In this document: positions 11,441-23,589 of the stretch, one piece after another
Layout of the letters: each line of letters opens with the position of its first letter
Numbering within the stretch: the stretch's first letter is position 1
Assembly (NCBI RefSeq): GCF_040954645.1
Contig: NC_092805.1
Span: 74,928,564-74,992,563 of the forward strand
Direction: 5' to 3'
Length of the DNA stretch: 64,000 nt
From: Diabrotica undecimpunctata
Lineage: Eukaryota > Arthropoda > Insecta > Coleoptera > Chrysomelidae
Position numbers and translations under genes: made by a program
The notes under the pieces: generated by a model
Database searches by the model: none
What the model was told of the DNA's origin: nothing
What the model saw: only the letters and a program-made list of their open reading frames with translations

Positions 11441-11862
11441 TTGAAACCAAAAATGTCATCCACTGATTCTGTTAAAGTTAAAGAAGTTAAAGAAATCATT
11501 TTAAATGTTTTTAAATGTAAAAGACAAGAAAATCCCGGGTTAGTGGTTGAAGATATTGTGAAAAAAGTGGCTAATAAAGTTGGAGTTTGTGATAGAAGTG
11601 TGTTTACGGTGATAAAACAAAACGAATCATCAATTCGCTGGACCAAAAGTATGTCTGACCCGGAAAAAGAAGTTTGACAAAATTGATGATTTTGACAAAA
11701 ATGACATTAGAAGACTGATTCATAATTTTTTTATGAGCAACGAAATACCCTCCGTTGATAAGGTTTTAAAGATGACCCTGATTTGACAAATTTTTCGAAA
11801 ACCACATTTTACCGAATATTGAAAAAACTTCTGGACAACAGAATAATTGATAAAAACGGACT
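11441..11862 (+). pseudogene. N-terminal part of a DDE-type transposase-like gene, frameshifted
   Basis: The first frame (11441-11677; ATG at 11441, another at 11453) gives a helix-turn-helix-like region with VVEDIVKKVANKVGV. The reading then shifts: one frame gives FDKIDDFDKNDIRRLIHNFF (about 11670-11770), and the next gives DDPDLTNFSKTTFYRILKKL (about 11774-11835). This order (HTH, FDDFD block, FSKTTF block) is typical of the N-terminal half of insect DDE-superfamily endonuclease proteins related to Tc1/mariner/IS630. The catalytic DDE half is absent; similarity switches to piggyBac at about 11863. At least two frameshifts make it non-functional. Confidence 0.5.
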
Positions 11863-12395
11863 TTTTACAAAATATATGACCAGAGATCGTATTCTTCAAC
11901 TACTTCGATATTTACACTTCGTCGCCAATGTAAATCCAGCAGAGCATGGCAGAGTCCTTTTTAGACATACCTCCTTTTTTAGATATATCCCCTCGAAAAG
12001 ACACCGATTTGGAGTAAAAATGTTTGTGCTGTGTGATGGTGAAATTGGAATAGTATCAGATGTATTAACAGTTTATACAGTGCTACATCAGTGCGAGACA
12101 ATTTATTAGGATTTAGTGGTAGCGTAGTAAAATATTTTATAACCAAATATGAAAATAAAGGACATATATTCTAGACGGACAATTGGTACGCAAGTCCAAA
12201 TTTATCAAGTATTTGTGTAACAAAAACATTGTGTATGCAGTACGGTGAAATGAAACCGAAAATATTTTCCAACGTTTTCGCAAGATGTACCGCATGGAAC
12301 GTTCTACATGAGCACCAAAGACAATATTTTAGCAGTGAACTGGAAAAACAAACGTAATGTTTATATGCTGACACCAATTCACGATGGCAAGTGAT
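11863..12395 (+). pseudogene. piggyBac-type transposase relic
   Basis: The frame to 12109 contains TRDRILQLLRYLHF and then YIPSKRHRFGVKMFVLCD, both characteristic of the piggyBac family (DDE_Tnp_1_7). The middle section with the first catalytic Asp is missing between them. Downstream, LGFSGSVV and DNWYASPNLSS-like pieces (about 12100-12210) and a NWKNKRNVYML stretch (about 12335-12370) continue the family order in other frames. Several stops and shifts show a dead copy. No TTAA-flanked terminal repeats were found. The join to the DDE relic upstream is either a nested insertion scar or a deletion fusion. Confidence 0.65.
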
Positions 12396-12607
12396 GGCAT
12401 TGATTGATGACAATTCATGATGGCATGGTTTGGCCGGTAGCTGTTGTAATAAATACATTATGTTTTTATTTGGCAACAGCGCTTTCCTGCCAAACTTAAC
12501 GGTAACGAAAAAACTAATATATGAGAAACAATTTGTTTAATTTGTTTGCCGTCATGTTTTACCGGTGAGTTATCATTAAACCTATGACTTGCATGCCTCA
12601 TTGCTTG

Positions 12608-12621
12608 ACTTTACGTTTAGT

Positions 12622-12673
<52 letters not shown>
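12608..12673. repeat. (TA)n microsatellite at the left edge of LTR-1
   Basis: About 33 TA dinucleotides ending directly at the TG of the LTR-1 terminus. Because the target is TA-rich, the 4-bp target duplication cannot be recognised. Confidence 0.95.
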
Positions 12674-12677
<4 letters not shown>

Positions 12678-14073
12678 ATGATGTGTTGTTTGTTTGAATG
12701 ATGAGCAATGAGTATTTTTAATAATATAGGGTTTTTATCGCGGTTCTCAAAGAATTAGTTTGTAAGTACTTTTTTTAAATTATCTTTATTATAACTATTA
12801 TGAAACACACATATATATCTAACCTAGCCAATGTAAATTTAAAATAAACTATCTTTAAATTGAAATTGTTATGACACTAACTAAATTATATTAACAAAAT
12901 TTTGTACCTTTCTTTCACTGAATGCCTAAATGAACTGTTTTCCACTATATAGATTCTAATCACCACTGAATGTCTTCGTACTTCAGTTATCCTTGTTTTT
13001 TGTGAAATTACTTTTTCCAATTATCAACTTCTACCAATTTAAGATATAGTTTTCTTCACCAGCATTTATACACCACCAGCAAACACCATTTATATTTATT
13101 CTTCTTTTCAATATACCAATATCCAATTATTATAAGTTGATTTATACTAATCTCCAATCATAATATAATTTTAATTCCTTCCAATGTCCATCCAATATTC
13201 TTCTAATATACTTTTATAATCTTCAATAATTATTTGTGTATAATTATAAATGTGCATTAAATATATGCATAATTTTTAATCTTCATTGAACTCACTATAT
13301 TAAACAATTGGACTATCTCCAACTAACTTTCATATTTCTTATTAAACTGCTTGACTGACTTACTAAAACTGTGAACAATTGACTTCACTAACTAATCTAC
13401 TAACTTTCATAATAAACTGCTTGACTTCTGACTAAAAACTTCCTGACTGCTTGACTTCAGACTAAAAACTGCCATCTTGAATCCAAATCACGGGTATTTA
13501 TATCCTTTTGGATATTCCAGAACCATCTGGTAAGAGATCATTTTCCAATTTGTTCCATTACTTTCATATAGATGTTCTCGAAAAAAATATCTGTTCGATC
13601 CACCGCCATAATCATTATTTCGAGAATGTTCGACTGTAAACAATGGTCACACTCTGCACTCTGGAGAATTCGTTAATGTTCCATTGATAATTTTGTTGAC
13701 ATTTAGGCTTTTCAGATCAGAATAAACATTCAAATTAGTAACTAACACTCTAATTTAATAAAATACACATTTCAAACAATATATTATTATAACCCCACTT
13801 ATATTCGTAAAAATTCTTAATATGACACTTGGAGTATGTATAGTTGGTTGTCTAGTCACATGGCTCACTTAAATCTATTTACAACATTATAATTACTATA
13901 ATACAACTTTTTACAATTATTATATGCTAATTTCTTAAAATGCCCTCACATAAATATATTTTTATAAATTTCTCTAGTATATAACTTATTTAAAATAATC
14001 AAATACTTTTTTATATCTAATATTATGTAGTCTATAACTTATAAATTATTTTCTATAAACCCCAATCGTCACA
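12674..14073 (-). repeat. LTR-1 3' LTR
   Basis: 1,400 bp, TG...CA ends, nearly identical to 18791-20190. It is the 3' LTR because the element is transcribed on the minus strand. A GGGG-containing purine-rich stretch on the minus strand next to 14074-14085 may be the polypurine tract. Confidence 0.95.
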
Positions 14074-14540
14074 ATACCCCAAAAATAATATTTAAAATAA
14101 ATAATTTACTTATTATTTTTTTAAATATTAATTTTCTCATACCTTATTAAATTTAATAAATCAAAATTTTTTTTATTTAAAATGTGTTAAATACATCCCT
14201 GTTCGCTGTCTATATCAAAGCAGAGAACAACGGATCACAGTTCGGCTATTCTATGGTCAAACTGTCATGTCAAATAGAGAGAATAAAATATAACCTTAAT
14301 TAAAATATAATGGATATTGTGTTCTGTTTATTTATAAACAAAATCTAGAAATTATTTCCATTCAAAATAACTTTCATCAATATAAATTGGTAAGTTTTTC
14401 CTTTTGATAAAGACATTTACACAATCAATTCTGTATCTAACCCCAAATTATGATTTTAGGGTACCAAACAATTTCCATATGTACAAAATTCAACAAGTAT
14501 GATGTCAAATTTATTCACAACAAAGAAATCTACCATCTAT
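14074..14540 (-). other. LTR-1 region where the integrase core should be
   Basis: 467 bp between the last integrase-like residues and the 3' LTR. No DDE-type integrase core is readable in any frame. In the related LTR-2 the corresponding region is close to 1 kb of coding sequence. A deletion followed by replacement with non-coding DNA is the simplest reading. Confidence 0.7.
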
Positions 14541-16916
14541 CTATGAAATGGATCTATCAGTAAGTTTTTTTTTTTTGAAATTCTTTTCTTTGTTTAGTTG
14601 ACATATTGGGCATTGGGTAGTAATTTCTTTTGCTATACTTATGTCATTCTTTGCAAAATAATTGTCCCTAAATAGCATCCATAGCTTTCTTGAACCAATA
14701 TGCATATAATTGTTATGTAAATTTTTCAATATTTTCTTTGCTAAAGTTCTAGTTATTACATATACTTCTATGCCATTTATTATTTTATACTATACCCCAT
14801 CTTTCCTAAGGACTTTTTGTTTTTCACTCAAATTGATCTGATCTCTTATAATTTCTTCTTTAGAATATAATCCAGTACTTTCTACTAATTGATTTAATCC
14901 AATTTTTATTGTTCGCTGCCCTTTTTGTGGTGTATTTTCTAACCTTGATAAAGCATCTGCCACTATATTGGATTTTCCAGAAATGTATTTGATTTCAAAG
15001 CAGTATTCACTAAGTATTAGACTCCACCGATGTATTCTACTGTTTCCATATTTGTTATTTAATATAGACGTTAAAGCTTGGTGATCTGTTTCTATTGTAA
15101 ATTCATTACCCAACAAATAAAATCTTAATTTTGTGACACAGTGTATTATACTTGCTAGTTCTAATTCTGAAACTGAGTAACCCTTTTCATGTGGCTTTGT
15201 AATTCTTGAAATAAATTGTATTGGGTATTCGACCCCATCATGTATTTGTAATAATACCCCTGATAATCTCTCTATTGATGCATCTGTTCTTAATATGAAT
15301 GGCTGTGTGTAGTCAGGATAGTATATTTTCAAATTTGACAGAAAAATGTTTTTAATTTCTTGGAATGCTAGTTCTCTTCTCTGATCCCATCTCCATTTTA
15401 CACCTTTTCTCAGTAGTTCAAGTAATGGAATTTCTTTTATACTTAGATCTGGTATCATCCTTTTATAATAATTAATTATTCCAATAAATCCTCTTAAAGT
15501 TCTTAAATTGTGTGGTGTTTTATATTCCTGAATGACTTGTGTCCGTTCTGGATCCATTTCGATTCCCTTAGTGTTAAGTTTATAACCTAGATATATGACT
15601 TCTTTTTGAAAAAATGTACATTTTTCTTGATTTATTTTTAGTCCAACTTTGTCTAATCTATTTATTATAATTTTAAGGTGTTTCTCATGATCTTCAGCCG
15701 TTTTAGAAAAAATTAATATATCATCAATGTAGTGAATTACAAAATGTTCATATTGATCCAAAATATCATGAAGACATCTACATAGAGCACTGCAAGATGA
15801 TTGAAGTCCAAATGGTACTACTTTGAATTGATATACTACTCCATCTATCTGAAATCCTGTATACTGTCTACTTTTTCTTTCTAAAGGTATTAACCAAAAA
15901 CTATGCTGTAAATCGATTTTAGTGAAAAATGACATTCCTGTAATTCTTCCTAGTATTCCATCTATACTCATTGGTGCTTCAAATTGCTTTTCAGTGATCT
16001 TGTTAATATTCCTTGCATCCAAACATAACCTGATTTCACCTGATCTTTTTCGTACTACTACTATAGGATTTATAAAACGTGTGTCTGCCTTCTCAATGAT
16101 CCCATCTTCTAACATATTATTAATTGTTTTGTTTACTTCTTCTCTGTATTTATATGGTATTGGGTATGATTTTGTTTTAAAATCTTTTTCTTCTTTAACT
16201 TTTATACTATGGATATAATTTTGTGCAATTCTATTTTCTTTATTGACAAGTCCCTTGTGTTGCTGCAATATGGAAATGACTATTGATTTATATTCTTCAG
16301 GGCAATTTAAAACTTTCATCATATCTTCTTCTTTACAAATAACATTATTCTTCATTATGTACTCATTATTCCTTGCTTCCAATTTTACGCACTCCGCCTC
16401 GTAGGCATCCATCTGCTTAAAATTACCATTCCTTAAATATTCACTACAATAATTATTCTTTACATTCTTTTGGGACATAGCCCTATCATCAAAATACATT
16501 TCTTCTTCATTAACATCATTATTTTCTTTTAATAATATCCTATCAACTCTTATTCCTTCTTCCACCTCATCTTTCTGCATAAATTTAATTATTTGCCCTT
16601 CCAAAGTTACCATTTTCTCTTCAAAATCTATCTTTACTTTCTTCTTTTCCAATTCATCATTTCCCATTAATATATCAACACATAAATCCTTGACAATAAA
16701 TCCTTGCATATTAATTTCTTTATTAAGAATATTAATTTTAAAATTGGCTAGTTTATCAATTTCACCCAACTTCTTATTATTTGCACCAACAATTTTAATT
16801 TTTGGAATCTTTATTATATCTGATAATTTTAATGTATTAAAAATAAAATTCTCCGAGACTAAAGTACTTTCTGAACCAGTATCTATCATAATCTTAATCA
16901 TTTTATTTTTGGCCAA
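14541..16916 (-). pseudogene. pol: LTR-1 pol: protease, RT, RNase H, integrase zinc finger only
   Basis: The first residues carry the protease motif IDTGSE (about 16884-16867). RT follows, with RLCLDARNIN, a VVPFGLQSSCSAL block, and the catalytic YIDD at about 15720-15733. RNase H has the RTDAS and ETDHQAL blocks. The 708-codon frame ends at an in-frame TAG (14790-14792). The same frame continues to 14541 with the integrase HHCC finger (MHIGSRKLWMLF, CPICQ) and ends there. Pol lies in the -1 frame relative to gag, as is usual for Ty3/gypsy. The nonsense codon and the missing catalytic integrase make it inactive as a complete polyprotein, although the RT part alone reads intact. Confidence 0.9.
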
Positions 16917-17026
16917 AGCATTTATATAAATTAAATTAATAGATTCAATAATTTTCTCTTCATCTAAAGAAATAAATTCAGAAGGTTTTTCATAATAGCA
17001 ATGGCCTAACTTGTAATTCAGAAAGT

Positions 17027-18646
17027 TTACTGCACAAAATTTTGATTATTAGAATTGTCAGATTGTATCTGACCACTTGGATCTGATGTCCTATGTCTTT
17101 CCCTACTATGACTTCTACTCACATTTTTTTGCCTTGTACTATTTCGTTCCCTGTCTTCGCAGCTTCTATTCCTTCGAACACAATTTACCTGTCTGTTATA
17201 GTTAGGTCGCTCTGTATTTCTTCTATTGTTAAAATCTTGTCTATTATTATTAGTACTGTTATTAAAATGTTGTCTATTATAATTACTGTTATTATTATTA
17301 AAATTTTGTAAATTATTACCATATCTATTATATGATTGTCTATATTGTTGATTATCATTTTTATTATATTGAAAGTTATTATTGTTTTTTCTGTTGTTAT
17401 TATTACTTGTCATATTGCCTCTTTGTATTCTTTGAATAAAATTAATAAAACTATCTATTGTTTGAATATTTTGTACAGTTACGGTTTGCACAACATCAGC
17501 ATCAAAATGTCTAGATACATTTAAGACTGTTTCATCCTCTCTAAGTGGTGGTTCTAAATATTTTGCAACTGTTATCAATTTTAAAGCATAATCTACCATA
17601 TTTGATTTTAAATTTTAATTATACTTTCCAAAATATAGAATTTCTCTAAACTTGGCTTGCTCTAATTCACCCCAATAATAATTTAAAAATTTATTTTCAA
17701 ATGTTTGAAAATTATCTAAATCATTCTCAGTACTAGCAAACCAAGTTGCTGCATTGTCATTTAATGTCACTCTAATATAATCTTTAATATCATTAATATT
17801 ATTCACAAATCTTAATTTATGTTTTAAACTATTTATGTATACTCTAGGATGCAAATTTTTTTTATTACCAGAGAATTTAATCCCAGTCTCATTTGTTAAA
17901 TTTAAGTAAGGTCTCCCTATGTCTCTCATTTGTGAAATATCATCTATTCTCTGTTCCACATTTCTTATTTGATTACAATTTATTTGGATATTTTGTTGTA
18001 TATTGTCTAATTTTTCTTCTGTGTTTCTCCTGTCTTCGTTAATTTTTACTTTTAAGTTACATTTTACACAAAACTCTATTTTCTGTTCTATATCTATCTT
18101 ATTATCTTGAATAATCCTCTTTACTTCTGTCCTCTCATTGTCTTTCCTTTTCTTGTAGTCATTCCGTATACTTTTTATTTCATTTGCTACTTTTTTCTCT
18201 GCAGCTTCAAGTTTTTTATCCATTTGTTTTACAATTTTATTATTATTATCTTCTATTTTCTTTTCTAATTTTCTATAATTCTCTTCCAATTTCTGTTCCA
18301 TTTTTTTCATGTCTTCTTTGACTTCTTTTGAATTCTCTTCCAATTTTTTTATGTCTTCTTTGATTTCTTTTGAATTCTCTTCCATTTTTTTCGTATTCTC
18401 TTCCATTTTCTGTTCCATTTTTTTCATGTCTTCTTTGATTTCTTTTGAATTCTCTTCCATTGTCTTGTTCATCTGCATCATTAATGACATCAAAGCTGCC
18501 ATATTGACATTTTCCTCTCTTTCTGGATTCATTTCTGCAGTATCTTGTGGAACTTGAACTAAACTCTCCTCTTGTATAGGTTGTGTTTCTACTTCCACAT
18601 CTTCTTCATTCTTTTTGCTTCTTGTACCTTTCTTTCCTTGAGACAT
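17027..18646 (-). pseudogene. gag: LTR-1 gag with one internal stop
   Basis: ATG at 18646. About residues 50-230 are a lysine/glutamate-rich coiled coil with repeated MEENSKEIKEDMKK-like units. Next comes a globular capsid-like part (ATWFASTENDL, FLNYYWGELEQA). The frame hits TAA at about 17612-17614 and continues in the same frame to 17027, with an Asn/Arg-rich C-terminal tail probably binding RNA. The copy at 60878-61690 reads through this point, so the stop is a point change rather than a family trait. No CCHC zinc knuckle is present. Gag would form the retrotransposon particle. Confidence 0.85.
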
Positions 18647-18768
18647 TTTGAGACTTCACTTGTTCAAATATAATTAAAATTAAAATCTATACTTTTTTCT
18701 TTCTACTGATAATTAATTTAATTATATGAGAGCACTTATCTTCCCAAACTAATTCTTTTAAATAGAGA

Positions 18769-18787
18769 GCCACCGCGTTGGGTGCCA
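18769..18787 (-). promoter_or_regulatory. LTR-1 primer-binding site
   Basis: On the minus strand TGGCACCCAACGCGGTGGC starts 3 nt inside the 5' LTR. It resembles the Lys-tRNA site TGGCGCCCAACGTGGGGC used by several insect Ty3/gypsy elements, with a few mismatches. Confidence 0.7.
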
Positions 18788-18790
18788 AAT

Positions 18791-20187
18791 TGTTATGATG
18801 TGTTGTTTGTTTGAATGATGAGCAATGAGTATTTTTAATAATATAGGGTTTTTATCGCGGTTCTCAAAGAATTAGTTTGTAAGTACTTTTTTTAAATTAT
18901 CTTTATTATAACTATTATGAAACACACATATATATCTAACCTAGCCAATGTAAATTTAAAATAAACTATCTTTAAATTGAAATTGTTATGACACTAACTA
19001 AATTATATTAACAAAATTTTGTACCTTTCTTTCACTGAATGCCTAAATGAACTGTTTTCCACTATATAGATTCTAATCACCACTGAATGTCTTCGTACTT
19101 CAGTTATCCTTGTTTTTTGTGAAATTACTTTTTCCAATTATCAACTTCTACCAATTTAAGATATAGTTTTCTTCACCAGCATTTATACACCACCAGCAAA
19201 CACCATTTATATTTATTCTTCTTTTCAATATACCAATATCCAATTATTATAAGTTGATTTATACTAATCTCCAATCATAATATAATTTTAATTCCTTCCA
19301 ATGTCCATCCAATATTCTTCTAATATACTTTTATAATCTTCAATAATTATTTGTGTATAATTATAAATGTGCATTAAATATATGCATAATTTTTAATCTT
19401 CATTTAACTCACTATATTAAACAATTGGACTATCTCCAACTAACTTTCATATTTCTTATTAAACTGCTTGACTGACTTACTAAAACTGTGAACAATTGAC
19501 TTCACTAACTAATCTACTAACTTTCATAATAAACTGCTTGACTTCTGACTAAAAACTTCCTGACTGCTTGACTTCAGACTAAAAACTGCCATCTTGAATC
19601 CAAATCACGGGTATTTATATCCTTTTGGATATTCCAGAACCATCTGGTAAGAGATCATGTTCCAATTTGTTCCATTACTTTCATATAGATGTTCTCGAAA
19701 AAAATATCTGTTCGATCCACTGCCATAATCATTATTTCGAGAATGTTCGACTGTAAACAATGGTCACACTCTGCACTCTGGAGAATTCGTTAATGTTCCA
19801 TTGATAATTTTGTTGACATTTAGGCTTTTCAGATCAGAATAAACATTCAAATTAGTAACTAACACTCTAATTTAATAAAATACACATTTCAAACAATATA
19901 TTATTATAACCCCACTTATATTCGTAAAAATTCTTAATATGACACTTGGGGTATGTATAGTTGGTTGTCTAGTCACATGGCTCACTTAAATCTATTTACA
20001 ACATTATAATTACTAAAATACAACTTTTTACAATTATTATATGCTAATTTCTTAAAATGCCCTCACATAAATATATTTTTATAAATTTCTCTAGTATATA
20101 ACTTATTTAAAATAATCAAATACTTTTTTATATCTAATATTATGTAGTCTATAACTTATAAATTATTTTCTATAAACCCCAATCGTC

Positions 20188-20190
<3 letters not shown>
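18791..20190 (-). repeat. LTR-1 5' LTR
   Basis: 1,400 bp with TG...CA ends, nearly identical to 12674-14073. It would hold the minus-strand promoter. Its outer edge abuts (AT)n directly. Confidence 0.95.

Positions 20191-20270
<80 letters not shown>
20191..20270. repeat. (AT)n microsatellite between LTR-1 and LTR-2
   Basis: Forty AT dinucleotides. This is all the DNA that separates the two LTR retrotransposons. Confidence 0.97.
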
Positions 20271-20274
<4 letters not shown>

Positions 20275-21678
20275 ATGATATGTAAAATCGAGAAAAATAT
20301 TGGTTTGTTTAAAAATATTTCAAAGTTCAAAAACATTAAAATAATTCAGATAAGTAGGATAATATCCAACAAACATTTCGAAGAAGGAAAGTTATTAAAT
20401 TCTTGGATTACCTGTACTAAACAAAATGTAAGCTTTGCATAAATTATTTCTTTGTTATACTTGAGTGACCCGCATAATTTTAAGTGAAATCCAAAGACAA
20501 TTGAACGGGGTTTTCCAAAATACATTAATGCAGTGATTAGAGACAAATAGAAGAGATTTTAGAAAGAGGTTTTTGTTAGTTTTTAAGAATTATAGAAAAT
20601 ATTATTTGTAAATAAGTTTTAGGAAATTTTATAATTATAGGTAAAAATTTGTTTGTTATCGAAATGAAAAAATGGGGGAATTGTGACGAGTTTTGATTGG
20701 CGGAGATTGAAAAAGGTGGGATAAGTATGTAGGAAAAAGTTTAGCGAGATTGAGGAGAGAGAAAAGATAATCAGTTGGTTTTCCAAGTCTGTAAGACGAA
20801 CAGTGATTGTTCTCTGGTGGTTCCCAAGAAGTAGCAAGCAGTAGTGTTGAATGTTAGTGAGTTTTTGTGGAGTTACTGTATCTGACAGAAGCTGAAGAAG
20901 CAAAATATTGTAAGTCATATTTTCCTACTTATATTCCAAGAGTCACTGTTCAGGCCGACGAGAGATTCAGTTTATCGTAAAGAGAAGATATTCCAAGAGT
21001 CATTTTTCACTCGGGCCAACGAGAGATTCAGTTTTATCGAGAGGAGAAAGGCTATCATAATTTGAATGATTGTTGCTTTTGAAGGAGATCATTAAGGACA
21101 ATATACTTGCAACAATCTGTTGTAAGATTGCTGATTACATAGGGAGCGGTTGAGAGGAGATAATACAGTCTACAAGGAACAAGGATTTGGACCACTCATC
21201 ATCAGAGAGAGATATTTTTGTTTTCTGCAGTTTTTTTCTTTTATTGATAACACAATTTTTACACGTAATTTAGAAAGGATATAAATATTTTGATTAGGAG
21301 AGTTAGAATAGTTTGGGATTTTGAGATTTTAATTAATATTGTTTGTACCATTAATTTGGATTGTTCACATACGGAGAACAAAATTTTGAGAATCCTTATA
21401 TGAGATTTGTTTATTGAAAACTTTTGAGTGTGAATTATTTCATTATTTTTATTTCAATATATAGTGTTAGATCATATGTGTTTTTTATTATTCCGGTATT
21501 CTCTGGACCTTACCTTTCACATGTAATAGCATAGATATTGAAGCACGAATTTAACCCTGAGATAAAAGAATTAAAAATTGTGATAGAGTCATAATCATAT
21601 CATTTAAATAATTTTAATTAATCAAAAAAAATTAATTAGCTAATTATTGCTTGCCGCACCAAGACTTTAAATATCACA
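20271..21678 (+). repeat. LTR-2 5' LTR
   Basis: 1,408 bp with TG...CA ends. Includes a pair of CCAAGAGTCA...GAGAGATTCAGTTT blocks about 60 bp apart (near 20936 and 20993), a short internal duplication also present in the 3' LTR. Confidence 0.95.
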
Positions 21679-21683
21679 ATAAC

Positions 21684-21703
21684 TGGCTTCCAAAACGTGG
21701 GGC
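21684..21703 (+). promoter_or_regulatory. LTR-2 primer-binding site
   Basis: TGGCTTCCAAAACGTGGGGC, 5 nt after the LTR. It resembles the Lys-tRNA site, with a changed middle. Confidence 0.65.
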
Positions 21704-22087
21704 TTGAAAATATCGCAGCTTTAAATTTGAAGGAAGGGAAAGAGATCTGGAATAAGTACAGGTGATCGAGAGATAAAAACATATAACATTGAGGGAATTT
21801 GAATTTGAAAGTATTTTGACAACTTTTCCAGGGAATATAAATTTGATTTATTGATTGATCGTAGTTAGTGGATATTTACTGCTATTGAATTATTTGATTT
21901 TATTTTCTTTACCAATCGTACATTTGATATTTATTTTGAATTATTTGAATTTTACTGATTGCATATTTGATATTTGTCGTGAAAATTTAATACATTTGGG
22001 GAGAAATATTGTCGTGTTCTGAAACATATAGAGTGTTGTAAAATTTCACATTTGGCGGGGACAAAAACAGTAACGAAAAGAAACAAC

Positions 22088-23524
22088 ATGTCGACCACAA
22101 GGAGTCAAAGCAAAATGCAAGAAAGGAAGGAGGATAACAGAGAAGAGGAAACAATTATTGATGAAGGATCAGATAATGAAGGAAATGCTACAATAATGGA
22201 GGAAAGAAAAGAAACAGGGATGCTGGAAAAATTATTAGCAATGATGCAAATACAGACACAAACAATAGAGAAAAACCAAATTGAAACATCAAAGAAAATT
22301 GATAGAAATCAACAAGAAACAAAACAGACAATGGAAGAAAACCAACGGGAAACAAGGCTAGCAATAGAACAAAAATTAGAAGAAAATGATAGAAAAATGG
22401 AAAAGCGTTTTGACAAATATGAAAATGAGGTAAAAGTCTGTTTAGAAAAAGTCAGAAAAGAAACAGAGAGGAAACTAGAGATGCAGAGAGAAGAAATAGA
22501 AACTAAAATGAAAGATATTAAGACTGTACAGAAAAAAGAATTAGAACAGTTAGAAGAAAAATTTGAAATGGCGCTACAAGAAGACAGGAAGGAAGTAGAA
22601 AGAAGATTAAAGCAAAATGAAAAACAAATGGCAGAAATTGAACTAAGAGGGGTAGAGAGAAAAGAAGTTATCATCCATGGAACAAGCGAGTCGAAAATAC
22701 AATTTGGCGGGGATATTCGGAAAACACACCCAGTACCGTTTGTTAAAAATTTGAAAACCAAATTACAACATATTAGATATTTTGACGATTGCAAAGAAAC
22801 AATTAGAAACCAGTTGAAAGAAGGAGCAGCGTTATGGTATGAAAGCAAGGAAGATGAGTTTGAAAATTGGACAGATTTTGAAAATAAATTTCTCAACTAT
22901 TTCTGGGGGAAAAATAAACAGAGAGAAATTAACCAAGAGCTACAGAATGGAAAATATCACGAAAAAATGGGAATATCTGAAGAAAGATATGCTTTGCAGA
23001 TATATAACAATTCAAAATATCTAGAATACAAATATTCTACCGAACAGCTGGTAGAAATGATCAGCAGACATTTTGAGGAAACGTTGGAAGATCACGTGAT
23101 TTTGAGAAACTATCAAGATATTGATAGTTTGTGCCAATTCCTTCAATTAAAAGAAGCGAAAAGAAAAGAAATGAGAAATAGAAGACAACATGACCAATAT
23201 AATGGACCGGAAAGAAGGTATTCATCAAATTATGACCAGAGAAACCGACATCCCAGATCAACAAACGAATATAGGCCGAGAAATTACAATAATTACAATA
23301 GACAACAAAATTACGATAACCGGAATGATACACAAAATAGAACAAATAAAAATCACAACAGGAATAGAGATGCACAAAATCCTCCGAATAGGAATACGAA
23401 CGAACAAAGGGACGATAGAAATAATCAGAGATTCCAACGACAAAACAGAAGAGAGATGAATCATGTGGCAATAGAAAAGGAGGAAGAAGAAGTATTCAAT
23501 GAATCCAGACAGGATTTTCAATAA
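22088..23524 (+). CDS. gag: LTR-2 Gag
   Basis: The first ATG is at 22088, giving 478 residues; the frame is open 12 codons further upstream from a TTG. Residues about 20-200 form a long, highly charged coiled coil with repeats of the type ENQRETRLAIEQKLEEN. A capsid-like segment follows (LKEGAALWYESKEDEFENW, then NKFLNYFWGKN), matching LTR-1 Gag in order. The C-terminal part is rich in Asn, Arg and Gln and probably binds RNA. No CCHC knuckle is seen. The frame is intact, consistent with a young insertion. The protease frame (-1) is already open where gag stops. Confidence 0.9.
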   Translation: MSTTRSQSKMQERKEDNREEETIIDEGSDNEGNATIMEERKETGMLEKLLAMMQIQTQTIEKNQIETSKKIDRNQQETKQTMEENQRETRLAIEQKLEENDRKMEKRFDKYENEVKVCLEKVRKETERKLEMQREEIETKMKDIKTVQKKELEQLEEKFEMALQEDRKEVERRLKQNEKQMAEIELRGVERKEVIIHGTSESKIQFGGDIRKTHPVPFVKNLKTKLQHIRYFDDCKETIRNQLKEGAALWYESKEDEFENWTDFENKFLNYFWGKNKQREINQELQNGKYHEKMGISEERYALQIYNNSKYLEYKYSTEQLVEMISRHFEETLEDHVILRNYQDIDSLCQFLQLKEAKRKEMRNRRQHDQYNGPERRYSSNYDQRNRHPRSTNEYRPRNYNNYNRQQNYDNRNDTQNRTNKNHNRNRDAQNPPNRNTNEQRDDRNNQRFQRQNRREMNHVAIEKEEEEVFNESRQDFQ

Positions 23525-23549
23525 GGCATCCACTAAACAAAAGTAAAAA

Positions 23550-23581
23550 ACTCTCCGGTATATTTTGTCACCCGAGAGAGT
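23550..23581 (+). promoter_or_regulatory. Stem-loop after the gag stop, preceded by A6C
   Basis: ACTCTCCGG and CCCGAGAGAGT can pair (6 bp, a bulged A, then 3 bp) around a 13-nt loop. AAAAAAC lies immediately 5' at 23545-23551. The gag stop is upstream at 23522-23524, so the heptamer cannot act in the gag frame as it stands. The stem could still promote readthrough or reinitiation into the protease frame. Function is inferred only. Confidence 0.35.
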
Positions 23582-23589
23582 TTATACAG

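Larger units (their letters stand above)
12674..20190 (-). mobile_element. LTR-1: Ty3/gypsy-type retrotransposon, integrase core missing
   Basis: Two 1,400-bp direct repeats beginning TGTTATGATGTG and ending CGTCACA bound a minus-strand gag and pol. The LTRs differ at only about five sites by eye (roughly 99.6% identity), so the insertion is young or recently homogenised. The primer-binding site is at 18769-18787. Pol reads protease, RT, RNase H and the integrase zinc finger, then stops; the catalytic core is absent. Gag and pol each carry an in-frame stop. The copy cannot be autonomous. A relative lies at 59762-64000 on the other strand. Long LTRs and a Lys-tRNA-like primer site recall Osvaldo/Ulysses-type elements, but that is a guess. 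Confidence 0.93.

Noticed and set aside
20619..20918. 99-codon minus-strand frame, repeated at 27386-27685
   Set aside because: It lies inside the LTRs of LTR-2, antisense to transcription, with no similarity; a duplicate only because the LTR is duplicated.
22309..22896. 195-codon minus-strand frame opposite LTR-2 gag
   Set aside because: Antisense shadow of the charged coiled coil, giving Ser/Phe/Leu-rich sequence without motifs.
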